Below, in pieces: positions 53,622 through 63,365 of a stretch of DNA of 64,000 bases. The stretch spans positions 1 through 64,000 of the forward strand of contig DAIDAG010000078.1 in the NCBI GenBank assembly GCA_027310725.1. The letters are read 5' to 3'. The notes under the pieces are model-generated. The model ran no database searches and was not told where the DNA came from. It worked only from the letters and a program-made list of their open reading frames with translations. This DNA comes from Sideroxydans sp. (GTDB taxonomy: Bacteria > Pseudomonadota > Gammaproteobacteria > Burkholderiales > Gallionellaceae). Within the stretch, counting starts at the first letter, position 1; each line of letters starts with the position of its first letter. A program made the position numbers and the translations under genes.

Positions 53622-54726
53622 ATGGAAGCCGAACAACTCAACGCCCTGACGAATAAAATCCAAGACCTGCGCACCCGCAACGTCGAACTGCGGAGGTATC
53701 TTTGACTACGACGGCAAACAGGAACGTTTAGCCGAAGTCGTCGTCCTCGCGGAAGACCCCGCCATCTGGCAGGACAACAAACGCTCCCAGGAACTCGGGC
53801 GCGAGCGCAAGATGCTGGAAGGCGTCGTGCTCAATCTGCAAAAAGTCGAAACCGCGCTCAATGACGCGGGCGAACTCATGGAGATGGCGCTGGCGGAAAA
53901 CGACGACGAGAGCCTGCAAGGCATCGCCAACGACATTGCGCAGACCGAAAAGCTGGTGGCCGACATGGAGTTCCGTCGCATGTTTTCCGGCGAGCTGGAT
54001 TCAGCCAATTGCTTCCTCGACATCCAGGCAGGCTCCGGCGGCACCGAAGCCCAGGACTGGGGCGCGATGCTGCTGCGCATGTATGTGCGCTACGCCGAAC
54101 GCAAGGGCTTCCAAGTGGAGATCCTGGAACAATCGGACGGTGAAGTTGCGGGCATCAAGGGCGCATCCATCAAGATCAGCGGCGAATATGCCTACGGCCA
54201 CCTGCGCACCGAATCAGGCGTGCACCGCCTCGTGCGCAAGTCGCCGTTCGACTCCGGCAACCGCCGTCACACCTCGTTCTCCAGCGTGTTCGTCTATCCC
54301 GAAGTGGACGACTCCATCGAGGTCGACATCAACCCTGCCGATCTGCGCGTGGATACTTACCGTGCCTCCGGCGCGGGCGGACAGCACATCAACAAGACCG
54401 ACTCCGCGGTGCGTATCACCCACATCCCGACCAACATCGTGGTGCAGTGCCAGAGCGACCGTTCGCAGCACCGCAACCGCGCCGAGGCCATGGCGATGTT
54501 GAAGTCACGGCTGTACGAAGCCGAGTTGCGCAAGCGTCAGTCCGCACAGCAGGCACTGGAAGATTCCAAGACCGACATCGGCTGGGGACACCAGATCCGC
54601 AGCTATGTGCTGGACCAGTCGCGCATCAAGGACCTGCGCACGAACTTTGAAGTCGGCAACACTCAAGCCGTGCTGGATGGCGACCTCGACGATTTCATCT
54701 CGGCCAGTTTGAAACAAGGCGTTTAA
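53622..54726 (+). CDS. prfB: Peptide chain release factor 2 (programmed frameshift)
   Basis: RF2 recognises UGA and UAA stop codons. Translation starts at ATG 53622, reads 27 codons to CTT 53700-53702, then shifts +1 past an in-frame TGA (53703-53705) to read on to TAA 54724-54726. The catalytic GGQ is in [19 protein letters not shown], and the stop-recognition SPF is in [16 protein letters not shown]. Total product is about 367 residues, the usual length. prfB is followed 5 bp later by the Wadjet genes, while lysS, its common neighbour, is now 5.9 kb away. Confidence 0.97.
53692..53706 (+). promoter_or_regulatory. prfB +1 frameshift site
   Basis: GGAGG (53692-53696), a 3-base spacer, CTT (53700-53702) and TGA-C (53703-53706) form the classical RF2 autoregulatory recoding signal: low RF2 makes the ribosome pause at UGA and slip, aided by the internal Shine-Dalgarno element. 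Confidence 0.97.
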
Positions 54727-54731
54727 GACTG

Positions 54732-55997
54732 ATGTCCGTGCAGGAAGATAGCGGACTCGCCGAGTTCTTCGTCGACGGGGTCAACCCCGCCGATGTGCCC
54801 CAGTTCTTTCCGCTGGTCGAAGCCAAACCGCTGATCGGTGCGATGATCGCACTGTTCCGCGGCGGCGACGACGAGGTGATGGTGCGTCTGATGGTGCTGC
54901 GCGAGATCGGTCTGCGTGCCACTGCACCGGAATGGACGCCGCGCGAATTGCAGAGCCACTTCGCCTTTATCAATCAATCCAAACTCAATACCGTGCTCGG
55001 CCGCCTGCGCGAGCACGAGCTGCTGTTGTGGGACAGCGAGCGCCACGTCTACCAGATATCCTCCGCCGGACGCATGGTGCTGTCCGCGCTGTCCAGCCTG
55101 CTTTCGTTCAGCACCGAACAGGATGGCGAATTTTTCGCCGCACAGATCGCCGCCGGTGCCGCCGTCGGCAAATTGTCGCCGGAAGCGCTGTCGCACCTGC
55201 TGGCACGGCTGGCCGAACTGGAAGAAGAGTTCTCGCAAGCCGTCGCCTCCGGTTCCGAATTCCGCCTGCGTGCCGCGCAAAGCAAACTGGCTTCGGTATG
55301 GCAATGGATGGAGAAAGCCAACGAAGTGCTGCGCAACCTGTCTGCCGAAGGCTTTGCCGACGATGCCAGTTGGCGGCTGGCACAGGAGATCGGTTCGCGC
55401 CAGTCGCGCATCATGCGCATGTCGTCGGTGTTCCAGCGTGAGCTGGCCGAGATCTCGCGCCAGCAGGTGCACCTGTCGCATGGCGGACTCAGCTCCTCCG
55501 AACTGGCGGCATGGCTCAAGGAGCGCAACGTGGACGAGCTGGTTGGTCTTGCTGCAGGACAGCTTGTCATCACGCCGGAGCCCACTTTCATCCTGCCCGA
55601 CGTGATGCTGGACAACACCGAGGAATTCGTCGCGCGCGAGCAGTCAGATCGCCGCGTCTCCGCAATGCCCGCTCCCGCCGAAGTCGAATACGTGGACGAC
55701 ATCCAGCACGAACCGCCGTATCAGCTGGTCGCGCTGACGCGCCTGCTTGCCGGACTGGAGGAGCCGATGAACCTGGCCGATGGCATCGTCGGCGGCAACT
55801 TCAGCGATGCCTCGTATCGCCTGTCGCTGCTGTCGTTCCTCGGTGAACAGAACGTCGATCCCGAACTGGCCCCGCTGGCACACCTGCCGCTACGCCTGCG
55901 CTGGAATGAAAGTCTGGAACTGAAAACCATAGGACGCGATGAGATCGCCGCCATGAGCGACGGTCGCATCGAACCGCAACAGGAGAAAACCCCATGA
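54732..55997 (+). CDS. jetA: Wadjet JetA (MksF/MukF-like kleisin)
   Basis: This 421-residue acidic protein is the kleisin-type subunit of a four-gene condensin-like system. An N-terminal winged-helix-like region contains WTPRELQSHFAFINQSKLNT, and a helical middle contains LARLAELEEEFSQAVASGSE. The C-terminal region of about 100 residues (LADGIVGGNFSDASYRLSLL) would bind the SMC head. Assignment rests on gene order (A-B-C-D) and the clear identity of C and D. It starts 5 bp after prfB with only a weak ribosome-binding site, so it is probably coexpressed with prfB. jetB overlaps its end (ATGA). Confidence 0.85.
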   Translation: MSVQEDSGLAEFFVDGVNPADVPQFFPLVEAKPLIGAMIALFRGGDDEVMVRLMVLREIGLRATAPEWTPRELQSHFAFINQSKLNTVLGRLREHELLLWDSERHVYQISSAGRMVLSALSSLLSFSTEQDGEFFAAQIAAGAAVGKLSPEALSHLLARLAELEEEFSQAVASGSEFRLRAAQSKLASVWQWMEKANEVLRNLSAEGFADDASWRLAQEIGSRQSRIMRMSSVFQRELAEISRQQVHLSHGGLSSSELAAWLKERNVDELVGLAAGQLVITPEPTFILPDVMLDNTEEFVAREQSDRRVSAMPAPAEVEYVDDIQHEPPYQLVALTRLLAGLEEPMNLADGIVGGNFSDASYRLSLLSFLGEQNVDPELAPLAHLPLRLRWNESLELKTIGRDEIAAMSDGRIEPQQEKTP

Positions 55998-56668
55998 ACC
56001 AGGATCACGCCGCCCGCCTGATCGCACGCCTGCTGGCGTTGCGCTACCTGCCGCGCGAAGACAAGGAAGTGCGTCGCCTGCTGGTGGATGCCGGCTTCCG
56101 CGACGAAGTGGAACAACGCCTCGCCGCCAGCGGCCTGCGCCTGCTGGCGCACCCCTTCTCTGCCCATGTCGGCATCGCGCTCACGCGCGAATGTGAAAGC
56201 GCCGTTTTCGAGCAGAACGACACCTGGCAATCCAGCAACCTCGGCCTGCCCAAGGACGCCGTAGCGCTGCTAGTGATCCTGTGGGCGCTGATCATCCTGC
56301 CCAAACGCGAACGCCAGTTGTCCGGCGAAGCCGCGCAGAAGGAAGAACAAGGCGAGATGTTCGAGACCGTCAAGCTCACACCGCTGGCGCATGAAGCCTC
56401 GCGCGGCATCGCCGAGAACCTTCTGCTGGAAGACTACGGCAAACTGCTGGGCGGCAAGGCGCGCCTGCAACAGTTCGCGCTGCCGCAGTTGTCGCGCCTC
56501 GGCTTCATCGAGCGCAAGAACAAGGTGATCCATGAAGGCCCGCTGCTCGACCTCGCCTTCGACTACGCCGAAATGGCGCCGCGCATCCTCAACGGCGCCT
56601 TGTCCGACCTGCTGAAACAGCGCGGCATTCTGCGCGATGTGACACTTGAGGAGCTGCACAATGTTTAG
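55994..56668 (+). CDS. jetB: Wadjet JetB (MksE/MukE-like)
   Basis: This 224-residue protein is the small KITE-type subunit that joins kleisin and DNA. It has two winged-helix-like halves; visible segments are RLIARLLALRYLPREDKEVR and LPQLSRLGFIERKNKVIHEG. Length and place between JetA and JetC fit DUF4194/MukE-type proteins. AGGAG precedes the ATG at 55994. Its end overlaps jetC by 8 bases. Confidence 0.85.
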   Translation: MNQDHAARLIARLLALRYLPREDKEVRRLLVDAGFRDEVEQRLAASGLRLLAHPFSAHVGIALTRECESAVFEQNDTWQSSNLGLPKDAVALLVILWALIILPKRERQLSGEAAQKEEQGEMFETVKLTPLAHEASRGIAENLLLEDYGKLLGGKARLQQFALPQLSRLGFIERKNKVIHEGPLLDLAFDYAEMAPRILNGALSDLLKQRGILRDVTLEELHNV

Positions 56669-59429
56669 GTTGATGGAACTGGAGACAGTCCACTGGGACT
56701 ACTGGCGCAGTTTCAAGCTGCCGCTGGATGCGCCCATCATCACCATCTCCGGCCCCAACGGTTCGGGCAAGACCACCCTGCTCGACGCCATGCGCACCCT
56801 GCTGGCACTGGAGTGCTCGAAGAAGCGCGATTACAAGCGCTACGTGCGCCGCAACGGCGAGGACTTCTGCTGGCTGCGCGGCGTGGTGGACAACCGGTGC
56901 CCGCCCGGCGCCAGCTACCGCCCGTTCCGCCTGCCCTACCAGCAGGACAAGATCACGCTGGCCTGCCGCATCGACAAGAAGGGCGGCGACTGGTCGCGCA
57001 AATACTGGATCGCAGACGGCGAGGTGAGCCTGCAGGAGATCGAGCAGAAAGGCGAAGAGTTCGGCGTGCGTGATTACCAGCGCATCCTGCATAGCGCCGG
57101 CCTCTCTCCCGCCATCGCCCGCGTGCTGTCGCTGGAACAGGGACAGACAGACAAGCTGTGCGAACTGTCGCACAAGGACTTGCTCGACCTGGTGTTCCAG
57201 GTGTTCGGCGACAAGGAAGTGCTGGAGCGCTACCAGGAAGCGCGCCACCATCAGGAACACACCTCGCGCGAGCTGGATGCGGCACAAAATCAACTGGAAG
57301 CGCTGGGCAACAATCTGGAAAAGCATGAGCAGAAAGTGAACCGCTACCTGGAATGGCATCGCCTCAATCAGGAGCGTACCGACCTGTTCTCCGAAACGCG
57401 CCCCCGCCTGGAACATTACCTGCTGCAACGCGAAACCGACAACGCACGGCGCACGCTGCAATCCATGCGCAAGGAGTGGCGTGCGAAGCGCGTCGAGCGC
57501 AAGGAGTTGCAACTGGAATTGCAGATGCAGCAACAGGCGCTGGAGGCTGCGCAACTGCGCCGTCAGGCTGCCACAGACAACGAGCAGAATCAGCAACGCG
57601 CGCTGAATGAACTCAACCGCGAACTGGGACGATGGGAAACCGTCGTCGAACAGCAGAAGCGTCTGGAACAACAGGCTCAAGCCAAAGAAAGCGGCAAGAT
57701 CGCCGACGCGCGCGAGATCGAACACATGGAAAGCGATCGCGCCAACCTGCTGGTGCGCATCGCCGAACAGGAACAAAAGCTGCGCCAGCTCGACGAGATG
57801 CTGGAGAACCTCGCTGCGGGACGCCGTGCCGATCCGGTGGATGTCGCCGCCTTCCGTCAAGCGTTGACCCAGGCCGGTATCGCGCATGATCTGCTCGCCG
57901 ACGTGGTGGAGATCGCCGATCCATCCTGGCAAGCAGCGGTGGAAGCCGTGCTCGCCCCGTCCGCCCACATCGTGTTGCTCGCCAAAGAGAAGGACACAGA
58001 AGCAGCAATGGCGCTGGGCGAGAAGCTGCGCTACCGCCACTTCATCGTGCCGGATTGTATGCCTGCAGGGTTACCACCCAAGGGATCCCTGCTGGAAGTG
58101 GTGCGCTTCACCAAGCCGGTGCCGGAATGGCTGCTGCGCACGCTGGAACGCACACGTCGCGTGGAAGATGCCGTGGCCGGCGCCAAGCTGCCGCGTGGCG
58201 AAGACTGGATCACGCGCCAGGGTTATTTGCGCGAACGGCGCGGCGGTCGCTACGCAGCGCAGGAACAGGCACGTTTCGGCAAGGCGCGCCTGGAAGCCCT
58301 GCGCGAACAACGCAGCAGCATCGAAAAAAGCATCTCCCCGTTGCGCGAGCAGCGCGACGACCTCACCGCCCGCATCCGCAACCAGCAGGCGCAGTTGGCC
58401 GGAGTCAGCGCCAGTGCGCAGCTCGCCGCCCGCGCAGCGGAGTTCGCCGAAGCACGCCAGCAGTACGATGCGCTGGTGCTGCGCCGCCGCGACAACTCGG
58501 TCTTGCAGGCGCAGCAGGAGCGCGAACAGGCCGACAAGGCCGTCACTGCGGCCTACAGCAGCTCGCAGAAGATCCAGTTCACGCTGCAGACACTGGAAAA
58601 AGAAATCTCCGGCAAGGAAAACCGTGCCGCGCGCGAGGAGCAGATCCGCCGCCTGCAAACCCTGCGCCACAACCGCAGGCAATTCCCTGCGGGCTGGTGC
58701 GACGACGCAGCCAACCAGCAGATCGCCGAGAAATACCGCGACACCACCAACATCGACCGCCGTATCGAGGAAATCGAATTCCGCTTCAAGGAAGAATCCT
58801 GGGAGACCGACGACACGGTGGTCGCCCTGCGCGACAAGATCCGCGACGACTACCAGCGCATGGAACAAGACCTCGCCACGCGCCGCCGCGACAACGAGAT
58901 GGCGCGCAGCCAGACCGAAACGGCGCGCGAGCAGTACATCGCCGTGCTGCGCCACACCGTCGGGCGTTACGTGAAAAACATCAAGCTGCTGGGCGAACTG
59001 GCGGGCATCAAGGTCGATCACGAGCAAGTGCTGCTCGAGAACAACGATCTGTCCCTGGCACAGGCCGGCCTTGCGGTGCGCTTCAACTTCGACGACAAGG
59101 GATTCATGGGCATGAACGACGGCGACGCTTCCGGCGGCCAGCAGGTGATGAAGTCCCTGATCCTGCTGGTGGCACTGATGATGGAAGAATCGCGTCCCGG
59201 CGGTTTCGTGTTCATCGACGAACCGTTCGCCCACCTCGACATCGTCAACATCGAGCGCGTGGCAAAATTCCTCAAGGCCACCCGTGCCCAATACCTGCTG
59301 ACCACGCCGGTCACCCATAACGTCAGCGTGTACGACCCGTCCATGCTCACGCTGGTGACTTTCAAGAAGAAACCGGACGAGCCGTGGGCGCCGGGCGTGA
59401 AGGTGCTGGTGCGCGAGCGCAATGGCTGA
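56661..59429 (+). CDS. jetC: Wadjet JetC (MksB/MukB-like SMC ATPase)
   Basis: This 922-residue protein is the SMC-like motor. Walker A GPNGSGKT is at residues 31-38, the signature SGGQQ at 824-828 and Walker B GFVFIDEPFAHLD at 848-860. Two long coiled coils (about 180-390 and 540-780) flank a hinge-like globular part near 395-540 (VEAVLAPSAHIVLLAKEKD). In Wadjet systems this complex extrudes DNA loops and, with JetD, cuts small circular DNA such as plasmids. GAGGAG lies 7 bases before the ATG at 56661. Length is close to MksB of Pseudomonas. Confidence 0.95.
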   Translation: MFRLMELETVHWDYWRSFKLPLDAPIITISGPNGSGKTTLLDAMRTLLALECSKKRDYKRYVRRNGEDFCWLRGVVDNRCPPGASYRPFRLPYQQDKITLACRIDKKGGDWSRKYWIADGEVSLQEIEQKGEEFGVRDYQRILHSAGLSPAIARVLSLEQGQTDKLCELSHKDLLDLVFQVFGDKEVLERYQEARHHQEHTSRELDAAQNQLEALGNNLEKHEQKVNRYLEWHRLNQERTDLFSETRPRLEHYLLQRETDNARRTLQSMRKEWRAKRVERKELQLELQMQQQALEAAQLRRQAATDNEQNQQRALNELNRELGRWETVVEQQKRLEQQAQAKESGKIADAREIEHMESDRANLLVRIAEQEQKLRQLDEMLENLAAGRRADPVDVAAFRQALTQAGIAHDLLADVVEIADPSWQAAVEAVLAPSAHIVLLAKEKDTEAAMALGEKLRYRHFIVPDCMPAGLPPKGSLLEVVRFTKPVPEWLLRTLERTRRVEDAVAGAKLPRGEDWITRQGYLRERRGGRYAAQEQARFGKARLEALREQRSSIEKSISPLREQRDDLTARIRNQQAQLAGVSASAQLAARAAEFAEARQQYDALVLRRRDNSVLQAQQEREQADKAVTAAYSSSQKIQFTLQTLEKEISGKENRAAREEQIRRLQTLRHNRRQFPAGWCDDAANQQIAEKYRDTTNIDRRIEEIEFRFKEESWETDDTVVALRDKIRDDYQRMEQDLATRRRDNEMARSQTETAREQYIAVLRHTVGRYVKNIKLLGELAGIKVDHEQVLLENNDLSLAQAGLAVRFNFDDKGFMGMNDGDASGGQQVMKSLILLVALMMEESRPGGFVFIDEPFAHLDIVNIERVAKFLKATRAQYLLTTPVTHNVSVYDPSMLTLVTFKKKPDEPWAPGVKVLVRERNG

Positions 59430-60600
59430 GTGGCTGATCGAGCCGCTGGACAATCGCGCCGTTTGCCAGAAGCGGCGGCGCACAGCGCAGATTGCGCCAC
59501 AGACCCTCGACACCCTCCCCGCCGAATGGCGCGAACTGCTTGCCCGCTGGGTACGGCGCGGCGGCAACAGCCGCTGGGAAACGCTGCGCAACGATGCGGG
59601 CAACACCCATGTGCAAATGGCGCAGGACGTGCTGGATTGGCTGTTGCGCGCTGGCTGGGTGGCAGTGACCGAGCAGCGTCAACACAGCGAGTGGTGGCCA
59701 CAACACGTGGAACTTCTGCACCTGCCGCAACTGCGTGCCGCGCTCGGCCTGCGTGACAAAGACAGCGATGCGCAACGCTGGCTGGAATGCCGTGCCTTGC
59801 TGCACGAGCTGAATAACACAACACTCTCTCCAGCCCTCTTCGCCCTTGATGAATTGCCGGTGCAACGCGCGCTGGCGCGGCAGGATTTGATTTTCAAACT
59901 ACATGACTGGCAGACACAGCAACAAAGCGGCACGCGCCGTAACTTTGCCCTGTTTGCACGCGACGACACCAAAGCTGTCAGCGACGGCGAATGGAATTGG
60001 CTGGAGTCTGTGCTCGATCTTGCAGAATTCGGCATTGAACGCCATACGCCGCTATTGCTGATTGCCGCCCCGCTCAAGTTGACCTTGCCGAATGGGCAAC
60101 TTGATCTGGCAAGCTGCGCCGATTTCGCCGCGCTCACACCCGCCACCGTACAAGCGGTGATGGTGGCGTCTGGCACGACCAGCCGCTGGCAACTGGTAGA
60201 GAACCGCACCAGCTTTGAGAACGTTGCTAAAAAACGCGATGCCGGCACCGGGGTGATCTGGCTGCCAGGTTTCCCGCCGACCTGGTGGCGCGAAGCGGTC
60301 GGCCACCTGCTTGATCTCGTCCCGGCTCCCGCCTATATCGCCTGCGATCCAGACCCGGCCGGCATCGCCATTGCGCTCAAGGCCGCAGAACTATGGCGCG
60401 AACGCAGAATCGCGTGGGAGCCTTGCAAAATGTCCGTCAACGACCTTGCTTCCTTGCGCGTGCGCAAACCCCTGACCGAGGGCGACAAGCTGCAACTGGG
60501 CACCTTGCAGCAAGCAACCACACTTCCCTCCGCGCTTAGCGAGCTGTTGGAATGGATGCTGAAACAGGGTGAAAAGGGAGAGCAAGAGGGGTATCTGTAG
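59422..60600 (+). CDS. jetD: Wadjet JetD (MksG, toprim nuclease)
   Basis: This 392-residue protein is the DNA-cleaving subunit. The C-terminal toprim (DUF2220-type) domain has the catalytic glutamate in LVENRTSFENVAKK (Glu260) and the metal-binding pair in YIACDPDPAGIAIAL (Asp309, Asp311), as in topoisomerase VI-like nucleases. The N-terminal half (RWETLRNDAGNTHVQMAQDV) resembles a winged-helix arm. All catalytic residues are present, so the system looks functional. It overlaps jetC by 8 bases. Confidence 0.92.
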   Translation: MAEWLIEPLDNRAVCQKRRRTAQIAPQTLDTLPAEWRELLARWVRRGGNSRWETLRNDAGNTHVQMAQDVLDWLLRAGWVAVTEQRQHSEWWPQHVELLHLPQLRAALGLRDKDSDAQRWLECRALLHELNNTTLSPALFALDELPVQRALARQDLIFKLHDWQTQQQSGTRRNFALFARDDTKAVSDGEWNWLESVLDLAEFGIERHTPLLLIAAPLKLTLPNGQLDLASCADFAALTPATVQAVMVASGTTSRWQLVENRTSFENVAKKRDAGTGVIWLPGFPPTWWREAVGHLLDLVPAPAYIACDPDPAGIAIALKAAELWRERRIAWEPCKMSVNDLASLRVRKPLTEGDKLQLGTLQQATTLPSALSELLEWMLKQGEKGEQEGYL

Positions 60601-60667
60601 TCCTGAAAACCCCGCCCCTGTGCTATATTTCACGCCGCAAAATAATTAACCCACTACCCAGAACATC

Positions 60668-62170
60668 ATGAGCAACGAACCCACCATCCCAGTCCAGGAC
60701 GAGAACCAGATCATCGCGGAACGCCGCGCCAAGTTGAAAGCGATCCGCGGGAAAGGCGTCGCCTTCCCCAACGATTTCGACCGCCAGAACCTGGCAGGCG
60801 ATCTGCATGCCGAGTTCGGCGAGAAGACGCACGATGAACTGGAAGCCGCGCAGGTCCACGTCGCGGTGGCCGGACGCATGATGTTGAAGCGCGTGATGGG
60901 CAAGGCCAGCTTTGCCACGGTGCAGGACATGAGCGGCCGCATGCAGTTGTTCATCAGCAATGACAATACCGGCGAAGCTGCACATGGCGAATTCAAGCAT
61001 TACGACCTGGGCGACATACTCGGCGCCACCGGTGTGCTGTTCAAGACCAAGACCGGCGAGCTTTCCGTGCGGGTGACGCAGGTACGCCTGCTGACCAAGG
61101 CGCTGCGCCCTTTGCCCGAGAAATTCCACGGGCTGACCGACCAGGAACAGAAGTACCGCCAGCGCTACCTCGATCTGATCACCAACGAGGATTCGCGCAA
61201 AGTCTTCGTCGCCCGCACGCGGATCATCCAGGCCATCCGCGATTTCTTCGTGCGCCACGGGTACCTGGAAGTGGAAACGCCGATGATGCATCCCATTCCC
61301 GGCGGCGCGTCGGCCAAGCCTTTCGAAACGCATCACAATGCGCTCGATATGAAGATGTATCTGCGTATCGCGCCCGAGCTGTACCTGAAACGCCTGGTCG
61401 TGGGCGGTTTCGAAAAGGTGTTCGAGATCAACCGCAACTTCCGCAACGAGGGGGTTTCCACGCGGCACAACCCCGAGTTCACCATGATCGAGTTCTACGA
61501 GGCCTATCGAGATTACAGATACCTGATGGACTTCAGCGAGAAACTGTTCCGCGAAGTCGCCATGAAGGTATTGGGCACCACGGTCGTCACGTATCAGGGC
61601 AAGGAGCTGGACTTGGGCAAGCCCTTCCATCGCCTGACCATGGTGCAGGCTGTCCAGAAATATCACCCGCAGTTCACCGATGCGCAGCTGAACAACCGCG
61701 AGTTCCTGATCAACGAACTGCAAGACCTGAAAGCGAAATACAAACCCGAAGACGGCATCGGCGGCTTGCAGTTGTCCCTGTTCGAGGAACTGGCCGAATC
61801 CCACCTGTTCGAGCCAACCTTCATCGTCGATTACCCGATCGAAGTCTCACCGCTGGCGCGAAGCAGCGACGCCCGTCCCGAGATCACCGAACGCTTCGAG
61901 CTGTTCATCGTCGGGCGCGAGATCGCGAACGGCTTCTCCGAACTGAACGATGCGGAAGACCAGGAAGCGCGTTTCGATGCCCAGGTCGCGGCAAAGGATG
62001 CCGGAGATGAAGAAGCGATGTTCAAGGACAACGACTTTGTGCGCGCGCTGGAATACGGCCTTCCGCCCACAGCCGGTCAAGGCATCGGCATCGACCGCCT
62101 GGTGATGTTGCTTACCGACAGTGCCAACATCCGGGACGTGATCCTGTTCCCGCACATGCGGCCGGAATAA
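60668..62170 (+). CDS. lysS: Lysine--tRNA ligase (class II)
   Basis: This 500-residue enzyme charges tRNA-Lys. The N-terminal OB-fold runs from about 55 to 150 ([20 protein letters not shown]). Class II motif 2 is in [20 protein letters not shown] and motif 3 in [20 protein letters not shown] near 470. The 67-bp gap to jetD has TATATT near 60623, possibly a -10 box, so lysS probably has its own promoter. Length is normal. Confidence 0.97.
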   Translation: MSNEPTIPVQDENQIIAERRAKLKAIRGKGVAFPNDFDRQNLAGDLHAEFGEKTHDELEAAQVHVAVAGRMMLKRVMGKASFATVQDMSGRMQLFISNDNTGEAAHGEFKHYDLGDILGATGVLFKTKTGELSVRVTQVRLLTKALRPLPEKFHGLTDQEQKYRQRYLDLITNEDSRKVFVARTRIIQAIRDFFVRHGYLEVETPMMHPIPGGASAKPFETHHNALDMKMYLRIAPELYLKRLVVGGFEKVFEINRNFRNEGVSTRHNPEFTMIEFYEAYRDYRYLMDFSEKLFREVAMKVLGTTVVTYQGKELDLGKPFHRLTMVQAVQKYHPQFTDAQLNNREFLINELQDLKAKYKPEDGIGGLQLSLFEELAESHLFEPTFIVDYPIEVSPLARSSDARPEITERFELFIVGREIANGFSELNDAEDQEARFDAQVAAKDAGDEEAMFKDNDFVRALEYGLPPTAGQGIGIDRLVMLLTDSANIRDVILFPHMRPE

Positions 62171-62836
62171 ATGCTGGCCCCGGACATTCGCACTCGAGTG
62201 TTGCAGCTCTACCCGACGCTGGCCGAGCTGCCGGCAGCCGAACTGGATGCATTGTTGGCCAAGGCAATGGTGATGCCGCTGGCGGCCGGAACTGTCGTAT
62301 TCGATGAGAATCAGCCTTGCCAGGGCTTTCCAATGCTGCTTTCCGGCAGCATTCGTGTCATCAAAACAGCTCCGAACGGGCGTGAATTGCAGCTCTACCG
62401 TATCGCACCCGGGGAAAGTTGCATCCTCACCAGCAGCTGCCTGCTTGGAAATACCCGCTACCAGGCGCGGGGAATCGTCGAGCAGCCGCTGGAAATGGTG
62501 GTTTTGCCGGCACCTTCGTTTCATGATTTGCTGGCAAAACATGACGCGTTCCGCAATTATGTGTTTCACCTCTTCTCCGACCGCCTGACCGACCTGATGC
62601 AGCTGATTTCCGCTGTCGCGTTCCAGAAACTGGACCAGCGCCTCGCAGCCCTGCTCATCGCCAAACCCAATCCGCTGCATACGACGCATCAAGCCCTCGC
62701 GGACGAACTTGGCAGTGCACGCGAGATTGTCAGTCGTTTGCTGAAGGGATTTGCCGATCAGGGCTGGGTATCATTGGCACGCGAACATATAGAAATCACT
62801 GATAAGACTGCACTTAAGCGCTTCACCGAGCTATGA
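62171..62836 (+). CDS. Crp/Fnr family transcription regulator
   Basis: This 221-residue protein has an N-terminal cyclic-nucleotide-binding-like beta-barrel (GTVVFDENQPCQGFPMLLSG) and a C-terminal winged helix. The recognition helix SAREIVSRLLKGF keeps the arginine and glutamate (R-E) and last arginine that contact TGTGA in CRP, together with the serine-arginine seen in FNR. No FNR-type four-cysteine cluster is present; CILTSSCLLG has two cysteines only. It starts directly after the lysS stop. A perfect CRP-type site is found 450 bp downstream at 63290. Confidence 0.92.
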   Translation: MLAPDIRTRVLQLYPTLAELPAAELDALLAKAMVMPLAAGTVVFDENQPCQGFPMLLSGSIRVIKTAPNGRELQLYRIAPGESCILTSSCLLGNTRYQARGIVEQPLEMVVLPAPSFHDLLAKHDAFRNYVFHLFSDRLTDLMQLISAVAFQKLDQRLAALLIAKPNPLHTTHQALADELGSAREIVSRLLKGFADQGWVSLAREHIEITDKTALKRFTEL

Positions 62837-62843
62837 CTTCCGG

Positions 62844-62862
62844 GTCTGTGTTTTTTACAGAC
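62844..62862. promoter_or_regulatory. Inverted repeat upstream of first DUF2892 gene
   Basis: GTCTGT (62844-62849) and ACAGAC (62857-62862) are separated by GTTTTTT. Its centre lies 67 bp before the start of the gene at 62920, nearly the same distance as the perfect CRP-type site before the second DUF2892 gene, and both share TGTG, a T-run and ACAGAC. It may be a degenerate regulator site, or the terminator of the regulator gene. Confidence 0.45.
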
Positions 62863-62919
62863 AACCGGCCTTTTTAAGCCTATCCTGTATGCTCCTGTAA
62901 ACAAATTCGGGGAGATAAC

Positions 62920-63114
62920 ATGAGACTCAACGTCTGCGGTATTGATCGTTTCCTGCGCATTGCCATCGGCTTGGTATTCGTCGGCCTGACACTTTCCGGT
63001 GCGATCGGAGTGTGGGGATGGATAGGGGTTGTTCCCTTGCTGACCGGCATATTCAAGTTCTGCCCGGCTTATGCCATTTTCGGCCTGCAGACCTGCCCGC
63101 TGGAAAAGAAATAA
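62920..63114 (+). CDS. DUF2892 small membrane protein (copy 1)
   Basis: This 64-residue protein has two transmembrane helices (FLRIAIGLVFVGLTLSG and GWIGVVPLLTGIFKF) and a conserved CPAYAIFGLQTC end with two cysteines. This is the DUF2892/YgaP-C type, often joined to rhodanese proteins in sulfur or redox stress. GGGGAG lies 7 bases before the ATG. It is about 80 percent similar to the gene at 63366. Confidence 0.88.
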   Translation: MRLNVCGIDRFLRIAIGLVFVGLTLSGAIGVWGWIGVVPLLTGIFKFCPAYAIFGLQTCPLEKK

Positions 63115-63289
63115 TCCGCCTGCATCCCAAACGTTCAGACATGTCGATGGCAAGCGATATCCATTGGATATTTGCATCGAATATCTGACCGGGGACAAAA
63201 CCGGTAAGCGCGGACAGTTTGTCTTTCGGGTCAAAAGAGACCGCGCTCGCCCGCGACTTGCAACCTCATTGAACCCCGATGTGCAGGTA

Positions 63290-63305
63290 TGTGATTTATG
63301 TCACA
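63290..63305. promoter_or_regulatory. Perfect CRP-type site TGTGA-N6-TCACA
   Basis: TGTGATTTATGTCACA matches the CRP consensus exactly and is centred 68 bp before the ATG at 63366, a common activation distance. The Crp/Fnr regulator gene is adjacent (62171-62836), so it is a candidate to bind here. Confidence 0.8.
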
Positions 63306-63365
63306 GACACGCCCGCGCTTTCCGCATATCCTGACACCTCCTCTAACCTCATCCAAGGAGAAAAA

